NCBI GenBank assembly: GCA_945901665.1
Contig: CAMDLJ010000119.1
Location: 1 to 7,677 of the forward strand
From: Bordetella parapertussis
GTDB taxonomy: Bacteria > Pseudomonadota > Gammaproteobacteria > Burkholderiales > Burkholderiaceae
Direction: 5' to 3'
Length of the DNA stretch: 7,677 bases
Made by a program: the position numbers and the translations under genes. The notes under the pieces are model-generated. The model was not told where the DNA came from and did not search any database. It saw only the letters and a program-made list of their open reading frames with translations. Below, piece by piece: positions 1-6,137 of the stretch. Each line of letters begins with the position of its first letter. The first letter of the stretch is position 1.

Positions 1-423
1 CCCGAGCTGTACCCCGCTTTGGAGCAAAAAGCCATTGATGGCCAAGAGAACCCCTTAACGGTGATCAACGCCAACAAGTTCTGGGAAGTGCAAAAACACC
101 TGGCCATCACCAACCACCAGTACAACCCGCAATCGGTGATCTTCAGCAAAAAGCTTTGGGACACCTTGAACGCCGCGGAGAAAAAACTGCTGGATGACGC
201 CGCCGACGAAGCCGCCAAATACCAGCGCGAACAGTCACGCGGCTTGATGAACACGGCGCTGGAGAACATCAAAAAGAACGGCATGTCCGTGACCGAGTTC
301 TCACCTGCCGAAGTGGCCAAATTTCGCGAAAAGATGAAACCCGTGATCGCCAAGCACGCCGCGACAGTGGGCGAAGCCACGGTCAACGAGTTAATGGCCG
401 AGTTGGCCAAACTGCGCAAGTAA
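1..423 (+). CDS. TRAP transporter solute-binding protein, DctP family (3' part)
   Basis: The frame is open from the first base and ends at TAA 421-423, leaving about 140 C-terminal residues; the start lies before the window. The segment ELYPALEQKAIDGQENPL, followed closely by KFWEVQKHLAITNH, is the characteristic C-terminal half of DctP-type periplasmic receptors, where the 'DGQENP' stretch and the 'KF.EVQK.L..TNH' stretch form part of the hinge and ligand cleft. The tail is a long charged helix (AAEKKLLDDAADEAAKYQRE), also usual in this family. Such proteins bind a carboxylate ligand in the periplasm and hand it to a DctQM membrane pair, which is not in the window and may lie upstream. From the genes that follow, a hydroaromatic acid such as quinate or shikimate is a reasonable ligand, but that is inference only. 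A strong hairpin lies just after the stop. Confidence 0.9.
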   Translation, partial: PELYPALEQKAIDGQENPLTVINANKFWEVQKHLAITNHQYNPQSVIFSKKLWDTLNAAEKKLLDDAADEAAKYQREQSRGLMNTALENIKKNGMSVTEFSPAEVAKFREKMKPVIAKHAATVGEATVNELMAELAKLRK

Positions 424-432
424 CAACGCTCA

Positions 433-457
433 GGGGTGCCGGCCATGCTGGCACCCC
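433..457 (+). terminator. strong intercistronic hairpin after dctP
   Basis: GGGGTGCC (433-440) and GGCACCCC (450-457) are perfect 8-bp arms. The inner bases continue the stem with one G-U pair and two G-C pairs, leaving a 3-base CAT loop, so the stem is about 11 bp in all. It begins 9 bases after the dctP stop. No T-run follows, so it is not a textbook intrinsic terminator. It may end most transcripts, or protect the 3' end of the abundant receptor mRNA from degradation while allowing some read-through into the oxidoreductase gene. Two alternative upstream starts of the next gene (GTG 436, ATG 445) lie inside this stem, which argues against them. Confidence 0.6.
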
Positions 458-468
458 CACCGTTCCCC

Positions 469-1536
469 ATGAATCCCCTGCGCATTGCCGTTGCCGGTGC
501 TGGCTACATCGGCCTGGCCCACATGCAAGCCATTGCGCAAAACCCGCGCACTGCATTGGCCTGTGTGGTCGACCCCTCTGCCCAGGCCCTGCCCCACGCA
601 CAGTCCGCTGGCGTGGCTTTGTACCCCAGCCTTGAACACATGCTGGCCCAAGACCGCCCCGACGCAGTCATCTTGGCCACACCCAACACTTTGCACCTGG
701 CGCACGCCATGTGGTGCGTGCAAGCAGGCCTGCCCTTTTTGCTGGAAAAACCCATCACCCCCACGGTGGACGAAGCCGAACAACTCGTTACTGCCATTGA
801 ACAAGTCTGCGCCCGTGCCTTGGTGGGCCACCACCGTGCCCACAGCCCCCTCATGGCCCAGGCCTGCGCCACCTTGGCCTCGGGACAACTGGGGCGCTTG
901 GTCAGTGTGACGGGCAGCGCCACCTTTTACAAACCCGATGAATACTTTGCCGCCGCACCTTGGCGGCGCCAAGCCGGCGGCGGTCCCATCTTGATCAACC
1001 TGATTCACGAGGTGCACAACCTGCGCATGCTGTGCGGCGAAATCAGCGCGGTGCACGCTTTTGCCTCCAACGCCGTGCGCGGGTTTGAGGTGGAAGACAC
1101 CGTGGCCATCAACCTGCGTTTTGCCAATGGTGTGCTGGGCAACTTCATGCTCAGCGACACCGCCGCCAGCGCCCGCAGCTGGGAGCAAACCAGCGGCGAA
1201 AACCCTGCCTATCCCAGCTATGGCGATGAAGATTGTTACGTCATATCTGGCACCAACGGCAGCCTGTCGGTGCCCACCATGCGCATAAAAACCTACCCCA
1301 GCGTGCCCGCGCGATCGTGGTGGAAGCCCTTTGATATGGGTCAGTTGGATGTGCAGCGCGGCGACCCGCTGGCCCACCAATTGCAGCACTTTGTCCAGGT
1401 TGCACAGGGACTGGCCGCGCCTTTGGTGAGCGCCCGCGACGCACTGCAAAACCTGCGTGTGACACAAGCCATCACCGAGTCCGGCCGCAGCGGCCAGGTG
1501 ATCCACCTCACCCCAAGAACCGGAGCACTGGTTTGA
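469..1536 (+). CDS. Gfo/Idh/MocA family NAD(P)-dependent oxidoreductase
   Basis: This protein of about 355 residues has the two-domain Gfo/Idh/MocA layout. An N-terminal Rossmann fold carries GAGYIG (10-15), acidic D35 after strand two (favouring NAD over NADP), and the family's EKP motif at 93-95, whose lysine is usually catalytic. The C-terminal alpha/beta domain includes GGGPILINLIHEVHNL (170-185), where H180 matches the usual catalytic histidine. The family aspartate three residues before that histidine is asparagine (N177) here. These enzymes oxidise hydroxyl groups of sugars, cyclitols and related polyols in the cytoplasm. Beside shikimate/quinate-type enzymes, the substrate may be a cyclic polyol acid, but this is unproven. 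The start at ATG 469 (MNPLRIAVAGAG) matches usual family N-termini but lacks a clear ribosome site; ATG 445 has AGGGG 8 bases upstream but lies in a hairpin. The stop overlaps the TTG start of the next gene. Confidence 0.85.
   Translation: MNPLRIAVAGAGYIGLAHMQAIAQNPRTALACVVDPSAQALPHAQSAGVALYPSLEHMLAQDRPDAVILATPNTLHLAHAMWCVQAGLPFLLEKPITPTVDEAEQLVTAIEQVCARALVGHHRAHSPLMAQACATLASGQLGRLVSVTGSATFYKPDEYFAAAPWRRQAGGGPILINLIHEVHNLRMLCGEISAVHAFASNAVRGFEVEDTVAINLRFANGVLGNFMLSDTAASARSWEQTSGENPAYPSYGDEDCYVISGTNGSLSVPTMRIKTYPSVPARSWWKPFDMGQLDVQRGDPLAHQLQHFVQVAQGLAAPLVSARDALQNLRVTQAITESGRSGQVIHLTPRTGALV
1522..1525 (+). promoter_or_regulatory. ribosome binding site GGAG deciding a TTG start
   Basis: GGAG sits 7 bases before TTG 1533, inside the end of the oxidoreductase gene. 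The first in-frame ATG would remove the conserved N-terminal substrate-binding strand (HIGYPTHTFKSP) of the dehydrogenase, so the TTG start is preferred. It overlaps the preceding TGA as TTGA, implying translational coupling. Confidence 0.65.
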
Positions 1537-2390
1537 TCAACGGCGACACCGAACTCATCGCACACATTGGCTACCCGACGCATACCTTCAAGTCGCCGAT
1601 GATTTACAACCCCTACTTTGCGCACACCGGCATCAACGCAGTGGTCATGCCCATGGGCTGCCAAGCTTTGGCATATCCTGGTTTTTTGCGAGCAGTGTTT
1701 CAGCTCAGCAACATCCGCGGGGCCTTGATCACCATGCCGCACAAGATCACCACCGTGGGCTTGGTCGATGTCACCTCACCTGCGGTCAAAATCGCCGGCG
1801 CTTGTAACGCGGTCCGGCGCCTGCCCGACGGGCGGCTGCAAGGCGATATGTTCGACGGCGAAGGCTTTGTGCGCGGCTTGCGCCGCAAAGGCTTTGAGCC
1901 CCAAGGCCAACGCGTGCTGGTGGTGGGCAGCGGCGGCGTGGGCTCGGCGATTGCCGCCAGCCTGGCCGCCACCCAACCCGCTTGTCTGCAATTGAACGAC
2001 GTCAACCCGACCGCTGCCCAAGGCTTGGCCCAGCGCCTGCGCAGCCACCACCCTGACGTGAAAGTTTTGGTTGGCCCCAACGACCCCGCCGACATGGACC
2101 TGGTGGTCAACGCCACCCCTTTGGGCATGAACGAGGGCGACCCCATGCCGATCAATATCGACCGGTTGAGCGCCCACACCTTTGTGGGGGAAGTGGTGCT
2201 CAAACAGCACATGACCGCATTTTTGCAAGCCGCCCAAGAGCGCGGCTGCCCCTATCAAGTCGGCTCGGACATGTTGTTTGAGCAAATTCCTGCCTACCTG
2301 GAATTTTTTGGGCTGCCCACCACCACCCCCGAACAACTGCGCCGTTGGGCCCAGCTGGCCGCGCCCAAACCTGAGAGGATTCCCGCATGA
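1533..2390 (+). CDS. shikimate/quinate dehydrogenase family protein (AroE-like, probably catabolic)
   Basis: At 285 residues it has normal AroE length. The N-terminal catalytic domain has HIGYPTHTFKSP (11-22) at the position of the AroE substrate loop SHSKSP; threonines replace the two substrate-binding serines and one residue is inserted. The catalytic lysine is K71 in ITMPHK, and the catalytic aspartate is D108 in GDMFDGEGF, where AroE has GxNTDxxG. The Rossmann part shows GSGGVGSA (132-139), then D156 in NDVNP where biosynthetic AroE has the NADP-binding NRT motif, so NAD use is likely. NATPLGM (193-199) and the closing glutamine Q251 in DMLFEQ are also present. These changes fit a catabolic quinate or shikimate dehydrogenase better than biosynthetic AroE, which is an inference. 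It would supply 3-dehydroquinate or 3-dehydroshikimate to the dehydratases downstream. The stop overlaps the next start (ATGA). Confidence 0.85.
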   Translation: MINGDTELIAHIGYPTHTFKSPMIYNPYFAHTGINAVVMPMGCQALAYPGFLRAVFQLSNIRGALITMPHKITTVGLVDVTSPAVKIAGACNAVRRLPDGRLQGDMFDGEGFVRGLRRKGFEPQGQRVLVVGSGGVGSAIAASLAATQPACLQLNDVNPTAAQGLAQRLRSHHPDVKVLVGPNDPADMDLVVNATPLGMNEGDPMPINIDRLSAHTFVGEVVLKQHMTAFLQAAQERGCPYQVGSDMLFEQIPAYLEFFGLPTTTPEQLRRWAQLAAPKPERIPA

Positions 2391-3271
2391 ACCACGCCAC
2401 CACCGAGCGCGAAGACATCCGCACCCCAGACAACCCGATTGGCATGGACGGCATCGAGTTCATTGAATACGCCACCTCCAAACCCCAGGCCCTGGGACAG
2501 GTGTTGGAGATGATGGGGTTTCGCCCCATCGCCCGCCACCGCTCCCGCGAGGTCATGTTGTACCGGCAAGGCGAAGTCAACATCATCGTCAACGCCCACC
2601 ACAGCCTGCACAGCCAAAGCGCCGCGCCCGATGAGCAACCGGTGATTGCCGCCATGGCTTTGCGGGTGCGCGATGCGGGCGTGGCCTACCAGCGCGCTTT
2701 GGACCTGGGTGCTTGGGCCGTGCCCACCCGGGTTGAGGTGATGGAGCTCAATATCCCGGCCATCCACGGCGTGGGCCAAAGCCGGATTTACTTTGTTGAC
2801 CGACACCGCGTGTTCTCCATCTACGACGTGGACTTTGTGCCCATCCCCGGCGTGGACCAGCACCCGCCGGCACAGCACGGTCTGCACCTGTTTGGTTTGG
2901 TGCAATACATTGGCAATGAACGCACGGCCGACTGGACCGAGTTTTACCAAGCCTTGCTCGGCTTTGAAACCTTGCCCGACGCCCAGCGCTTTGGCATCTT
3001 GCCCAAAGGGCGTATTTTGCGCAGCCCTTGCAAAGGTTTTCACTTGCAACTGATCGAACCCGAACCCAGCGTGCTCGACGTGGAAGACGACGAACACTTT
3101 CAGCGCTTGGGGCTGGGCACCCGCGATGTGGACGCAGCGGTCAAATCCTTGAGCGCCCTGGGCGTGGAGTTTGTGGATCACGCCCACAGCACATCCCAGC
3201 GCGCAGGGGCTTTGACACGCAACTGGATGGGCTCGGTCAGCTTTGAACTGGTGGGGAACGTCCAGCCATGA
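2387..3271 (+). CDS. 4-hydroxyphenylpyruvate dioxygenase-like (VOC fold) protein, stand-alone QuiC C-terminal-domain homologue
   Basis: This 294-residue protein has two vicinal-oxygen-chelate halves, roughly 20-150 and 160-292, as in HPPD, though true HPPDs are usually near 350 residues. Residues 20-30 (MDGIEFIEYAT) and 134-151 (IYFVDRHRVFSIYDVDFV) are typical of the N-terminal HPPD half. In the second half H167 (GLHLFGLV) fits the first iron ligand and E287 (VSFELVG) the third. The second ligand, histidine in GIQHVAF of HPPD, aligns with R240 (FQRLGLGTRDV), so a normal 2-His-1-Glu iron site seems absent. In Pseudomonas-type QuiC an HPPD-like domain is fused to the C-terminus of the 3-dehydroshikimate dehydratase barrel. 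Here it is a separate gene immediately before that barrel, coupled by ATGA overlaps on both sides. Ribosome site AGAGGA lies 7 bases before ATG 2387. Classical HPPD activity in tyrosine breakdown is unlikely; a structural or accessory role for the dehydratase is inferred. Confidence 0.8.
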   Translation: MNHATTEREDIRTPDNPIGMDGIEFIEYATSKPQALGQVLEMMGFRPIARHRSREVMLYRQGEVNIIVNAHHSLHSQSAAPDEQPVIAAMALRVRDAGVAYQRALDLGAWAVPTRVEVMELNIPAIHGVGQSRIYFVDRHRVFSIYDVDFVPIPGVDQHPPAQHGLHLFGLVQYIGNERTADWTEFYQALLGFETLPDAQRFGILPKGRILRSPCKGFHLQLIEPEPSVLDVEDDEHFQRLGLGTRDVDAAVKSLSALGVEFVDHAHSTSQRAGALTRNWMGSVSFELVGNVQP

Positions 3272-4197
3272 GCAGCCCCGTCCCCCAAGCCACCATTGCC
3301 GACTTTGGCATGGACACCATTTCGCTGTCGGGCTCACTCGAAGGCAAGCTCAGGGCCATGGCCGATGCCGGATTTGGCCAGGTCATGCTGTCGGCCAAAG
3401 ATCTGACCCAACACCCCAGCGGTGTCGAGGCGGCGGTTCAAGCGGTGAAAGACAGTGGTTTGCGCGTCACCGGCTTTCAGGTGTTGCGCGACTTTGAAGG
3501 TTTGAGCGGTCATTTGCATGCTTATAAAGTCGACATCGCCAAAGCCATGCTGGAGATGTGCGCAGCTGTGAACTCCCCGGTGTTGCTGGTCTGCTCGTCC
3601 ACATCCCCCCACGCCAGCCAAGACCTGGATCACCTGGCCGCTGACCTGCGCAAACTGGCCATGCTGGCCTTGCCCAAACGCATCCGGGTGGCCTATGAGG
3701 GCCTGTCGTGGGGCCGCACGGTGCAAGCGTTCAACACCGCTTGGGAATTGGTGGCCCGCGCCGACATGCCCAACTTGGGGCTTGGCTTGGATTCGTTTCA
3801 CATGTTTGCCACCCAAACCCCCTTGGACGACCTGGAGTTGATCGACCCAGACAAAATTTTCCTGGTGCAGCTGGCCGACTTCATGTGGCAAGAAATCCGC
3901 TCGGTCGAGGAGCGCATCACCACCGCGCGGCACTTTCGCGTTTTCCCCGGCGAGGGGGTGCACAGCGCGGCATTGGCCGACTTGGTGAAACGCTTGTACC
4001 AAATGGGTTACCGGGGCGATTACAGCTTTGAGGTATTCAACGACGACTATCAACAGCTGCCACAGCCGCTGGTGGCCCAGCGCGCCCATAACAGCGCCAT
4101 GTGGCTGAGCGAAGAGGTGTTGCGCCGCTCGGTGCCTTTGCCCAATGCCATGCGGCTTCATAAAAACCCAACCAGGCCGACCCTGTCGGGCGCTTGA
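3268..4197 (+). CDS. quiC: 3-dehydroshikimate dehydratase, TIM-barrel (sugar phosphate isomerase/epimerase family)
   Basis: This 309-residue protein is an AP-endonuclease-2-type TIM barrel that fits bacterial 3-dehydroshikimate dehydratases of the QuiC/AsbF kind. They convert 3-dehydroshikimate to protocatechuate using a divalent metal in the cytoplasm. All expected metal-site residues are visible: E144 (VAYEGLSWG), D175 with neighbouring H178 (GLGLDSFHMF), Q201 (FLVQLADF) and E255 (DYSFEVFND). HFRVFPGEG (222-230) supplies the conserved arginine and a substrate loop. The N-terminus (ISLSGSLEGKLRAMADAGFGQVML) is the usual first barrel repeat. The protein ends after the barrel, with no fused HPPD-like domain; that part is the separate gene just upstream, overlapping by ATGA. 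GGGGA lies about 10 bases before ATG 3268. Assignment as the dehydratase rests on the metal residues plus the aroE-like and aroQ-type neighbours. Another sugar isomerase activity is the main alternative. Confidence 0.85.
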   Translation: MSSPVPQATIADFGMDTISLSGSLEGKLRAMADAGFGQVMLSAKDLTQHPSGVEAAVQAVKDSGLRVTGFQVLRDFEGLSGHLHAYKVDIAKAMLEMCAAVNSPVLLVCSSTSPHASQDLDHLAADLRKLAMLALPKRIRVAYEGLSWGRTVQAFNTAWELVARADMPNLGLGLDSFHMFATQTPLDDLELIDPDKIFLVQLADFMWQEIRSVEERITTARHFRVFPGEGVHSAALADLVKRLYQMGYRGDYSFEVFNDDYQQLPQPLVAQRAHNSAMWLSEEVLRRSVPLPNAMRLHKNPTRPTLSGA

Positions 4198-4204
4198 ACC
4201 CGGC

Positions 4205-4251
4205 GTTGGCCCAGTGGCCAGTTGAAAAACCACTATCCTCTGGGGTTTAAC
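4205..4251 (+). promoter_or_regulatory. small hairpin and possible sigma70 promoter before the GST gene
   Basis: The 73-base gap after the dehydratase gene contains a weak stem (TGGCC 4207-4211, GGCCA 4216-4220, loop CAGT). It is followed by TTGAAA (4222-4227), 18 bases and TTTAAC (4246-4251), which has 4 of 6 matches to the -10 consensus. This is the largest gap inside the run, so a secondary promoter for GST-aroQ-pdxH is plausible. The signals are weak and read-through from upstream is equally possible. Confidence 0.3.
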
Positions 4252-4270
4252 CACTTTCACGGAGCCTGCC

Positions 4271-4930
4271 ATGTTGACCCTGTGTGGATTCGCCGCCAGT
4301 AACTACTACAACAAAGTAAAAATCGCCTTGCTGGAGAAAGGCGTTGATTTCACCGAGCAACTCGCTTGGGTGGGTGAGGTCGACCGCCAAGCCAGCCCCC
4401 TGGGCAAGGTGCCTTATCTGATCACCGACCAAGGCAGTTTGTGTGAGTCAGCGGTGATGTTGGAATACATCGAGCAACGCTACCCACAACACCCCTTGTT
4501 GCCCAGCGACCCATTCGCCGCCGCCAAAGTGCGTGAACTGGTGACCTTTTTGGATCTGCACCTGGAACTGGTGGCCCGCAACCTGTATGCCGAGGCTTTG
4601 TTTGGCGGCAAAGTGAGCGACGAGGTGAAAGAAAAAACCAAAGCGCAATTGGACAAAAACCTGCGCGCCTTTGCCAAACTGGCGCGTTTTGACCAGTACC
4701 TGGCAGGCGACACATTTGGCTTGGCCGACTGTGCCGCCATCGTGCACTTCCCGCTGATCAGCGCCGCCACCAAAGTGATTTACGGCCAAGACCTGTTTGC
4801 CGAGTTGCCCGTGCGCGACTACCTCAAGCGCATGGGCGAGCGCCCCTACATGGCCCGGGTGCAAGCCGAGCGCAAGGCCAATGCCGAATTGATGATGGCG
4901 CGCATCAAGGCGAAGTCAGCGGCCAGCTGA
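4271..4930 (+). CDS. glutathione S-transferase family protein
   Basis: At 219 residues it has the normal length and two-domain layout of a cytosolic glutathione transferase. The thioredoxin-like N-terminal domain starts MLTLCGFAASNYYNKVKIAL, with S10 at the likely catalytic position and no tyrosine there. The cis-proline motif GKVPYL (45-50) and the glutathione-contacting pair E59-S60 follow. The helical C-terminal domain (about 85-210) includes the folding N-cap motif TFGLADCA with D153. It would conjugate glutathione to, or isomerise, an electrophilic compound in the cytoplasm; the substrate cannot be read from the sequence. GGAG ends 6 bases before ATG 4271. The gene lies between the dehydratase and aroQ-type genes, in the same direction. 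A direct role in hydroaromatic breakdown is possible but unsupported; it may be a stress-defence passenger. Confidence 0.9.
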   Translation: MLTLCGFAASNYYNKVKIALLEKGVDFTEQLAWVGEVDRQASPLGKVPYLITDQGSLCESAVMLEYIEQRYPQHPLLPSDPFAAAKVRELVTFLDLHLELVARNLYAEALFGGKVSDEVKEKTKAQLDKNLRAFAKLARFDQYLAGDTFGLADCAAIVHFPLISAATKVIYGQDLFAELPVRDYLKRMGERPYMARVQAERKANAELMMARIKAKSAAS

Positions 4931-4965
4931 ACCGCCCACTTTTGAACCCCACTAGAAAGATCACC

Positions 4966-5406
4966 ATGAAGATTCTGATGTTGCATGGCATCAACCACGA
5001 TATGTTTGGCAAACGCGACCCCAAACAATACGGCACCATCACCCTGGATGAAATCAATGCCCAGCTGCAAGCCCTGGGCCAGCAACTCGGCGCCAGCGTC
5101 GAGTGCTTTCAAACCAACCACGAAGGCGCGATGTGCGAGCGCATCCACCAAGGCTTTTTGGACGGAGTGGACGCGGTGCTGATCAATGCGGGGGCCTGGA
5201 CGCATTACAGCTATGGCATCCGTGACGCGCTGGCCATCTTGACCTGCCCCATCGTGGAGTTGCACATGTCCAACATCCACGCGCGCGAACCGTTTCGCCA
5301 CGTGTCGGTGTTTGCCGAGATCGTCAAAGGCCAAATTTGCGGCTTTGGTGTGGACAGCTATTTGCTGGCACTGCGCGCTGCCGTCTCTGCCGCCAAGGCG
5401 GCCTGA
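4966..5406 (+). CDS. type II 3-dehydroquinate dehydratase (divergent AroQ, probably catabolic)
   Basis: This 146-residue protein is of normal length for a type II dehydroquinase, a flavodoxin-like dodecameric cytoplasmic enzyme that dehydrates 3-dehydroquinate to 3-dehydroshikimate. Matching active-site residues are N10, R17 (FGKRDP), Y22 (QYGTITL, the catalytic tyrosine), N74 and H80 (NAGAWTHYS), H100 (ELHMSNI) and R111 (EPFRH). FQTNHEG (48-54) and [11 protein letters not shown] (126-136) are further family signatures. Odd points are HGINHD (7-12) where most members have NGPNLN, keeping only the second asparagine, and NAGAW instead of NPGAY. These mark it as a divergent side branch. Lying downstream of dehydrogenase and dehydroshikimate dehydratase genes, it is more likely a catabolic enzyme than the housekeeping aroQ. 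ATG 4966 starts directly before KILMLHG; an in-frame TTG at 4942 would add eight residues without support. The stop is 5 bases before pdxH. Confidence 0.88.
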   Translation: MKILMLHGINHDMFGKRDPKQYGTITLDEINAQLQALGQQLGASVECFQTNHEGAMCERIHQGFLDGVDAVLINAGAWTHYSYGIRDALAILTCPIVELHMSNIHAREPFRHVSVFAEIVKGQICGFGVDSYLLALRAAVSAAKAA

Positions 5407-5411
5407 ACGCC

Positions 5412-6050
5412 ATGACAACATCCATTGCCGACATGCGCAAAAGCTACGAGCGCGCAGCGCTGGACGAAAGCGCCTCCGAAGCCGACCCCTTGAAACAGTT
5501 TGAGCGTTGGCTCCAAGAGGCCATCAGCGGCGAATTGCCCGAACCCACGGCCATGACCTTGGCCACCGTGGGCAGCGACCTGCGCCCCAGCACCCGGGTG
5601 GTGCTGCTCAAAGGCGTGACCGCGCAAGGCCTGGCTTGGTACACCAATTACAAAAGCCGCAAAGGCCAAGAATTGGCCGGCAACCCGCATGCGGCCTTGC
5701 AATTTCATTGGGTGGAGTTGGAGCGCGTGGTGCGCATCGAAGGTTTGGTTGAAAAGCTCGAACCCAAAGACAGCGACGCCTATTACCTGAGCCGCCCCCT
5801 GGACTCGCGCATCGGGGCCTGGGCCAGCCCGCAAAGTGAGGTGATCGCCTCGCGCACCCAACTGGTCACAGCGGCGGCCAAATACGGCGCGCAGTTTTTG
5901 CTGCAACCACCCCGCCCTGACCATTGGGGTGGGTATCGGCTGGTGCCCGACCGCTGGGAGTTTTGGCAAGGCCGGCCCAGCCGCTTGCACGACCGCCTGC
6001 GCTACCGCTTAGACCAAGGCGCTTGGCAGCGCGAGCGCTTAGCCCCTTGA
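5412..6050 (+). CDS. pdxH: pyridoxamine 5'-phosphate oxidase
   Basis: The 212-residue protein is a full-length PdxH, which uses FMN and oxygen to convert pyridoxine or pyridoxamine phosphate to pyridoxal phosphate in the cytoplasm. Signatures run in order: [13 protein letters not shown] (8-20), PTAMTLATV (45-53), RVVLLKG (62-68, FMN binding), [13 protein letters not shown] (76-88), [21 protein letters not shown] (91-111), [19 protein letters not shown] (124-142), [17 protein letters not shown] (172-188), RLHDR (191-195) and the C-terminal RLAP. Every expected block is intact. The start at ATG 5412 gives the usual N-terminus; upstream in-frame starts would overlap the dehydroquinase gene. It follows that gene after 5 bases and is probably co-transcribed, though vitamin B6 synthesis has no evident link with hydroaromatic breakdown. 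Confidence 0.97.
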   Translation: MTTSIADMRKSYERAALDESASEADPLKQFERWLQEAISGELPEPTAMTLATVGSDLRPSTRVVLLKGVTAQGLAWYTNYKSRKGQELAGNPHAALQFHWVELERVVRIEGLVEKLEPKDSDAYYLSRPLDSRIGAWASPQSEVIASRTQLVTAAAKYGAQFLLQPPRPDHWGGYRLVPDRWEFWQGRPSRLHDRLRYRLDQGAWQRERLAP

Positions 6051-6059
6051 TCAGCCACA

Positions 6060-6085
6060 TGGCCGGCAAGGAATCAGCCGGACCA
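6060..6085 (+). terminator. possible hairpin terminator after pdxH
   Basis: TGG-CCGGC (6060-6067) can pair with GCCGG-a-CCA (6077-6085), giving 8 bp with a one-base bulge and a 9-base loop. It starts 10 bases after the pdxH stop. No T-run follows, so termination is uncertain. A second possible stem, ACACCC 6119-6124 with GGGTGT 6135-6140, overlaps the first heptamer of the next region. Confidence 0.35.
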
Positions 6086-6137
6086 TTGAATCAGCGATAG
6101 GCGCTTGGTTCCCCCCAAACACCCGGGGGCATGGGGG

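Noticed and set aside
430..1506. Long open frame of 358 codons on the minus strand opposite the oxidoreductase gene
   Set aside because: Its translation is low-complexity in G, A, H, V and Q with no family motif, as expected for the antisense of a GC-rich gene; the plus-strand protein is clearly real.
1776..2336. Minus-strand open frames opposite the AroE-like gene
   Set aside because: Glycine/alanine/histidine-rich antisense translation without motifs; overlaps a well-supported gene.
2294..3337. Minus-strand open frame of 347 codons opposite the HPPD-like gene
   Set aside because: No recognisable domain; it mirrors the codon bias of the real plus-strand gene and crosses gene borders.
4177..4189. 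Small stem CCGAC-CCT-GTCGG at the end of the dehydratase gene
   Set aside because: Only 5 bp, inside the coding sequence and without a T-run; too weak to call a terminator.
3334..4272. Minus-strand open frame of 312 codons opposite the dehydratase gene
   Set aside because: Antisense shadow; the plus strand has all metal ligands of the TIM-barrel family.
6051..6096. Three copies of ATCAGC in the spacer after pdxH
   Set aside because: Short, irregularly spaced and not extended; not convincing as a repeat family or binding site.
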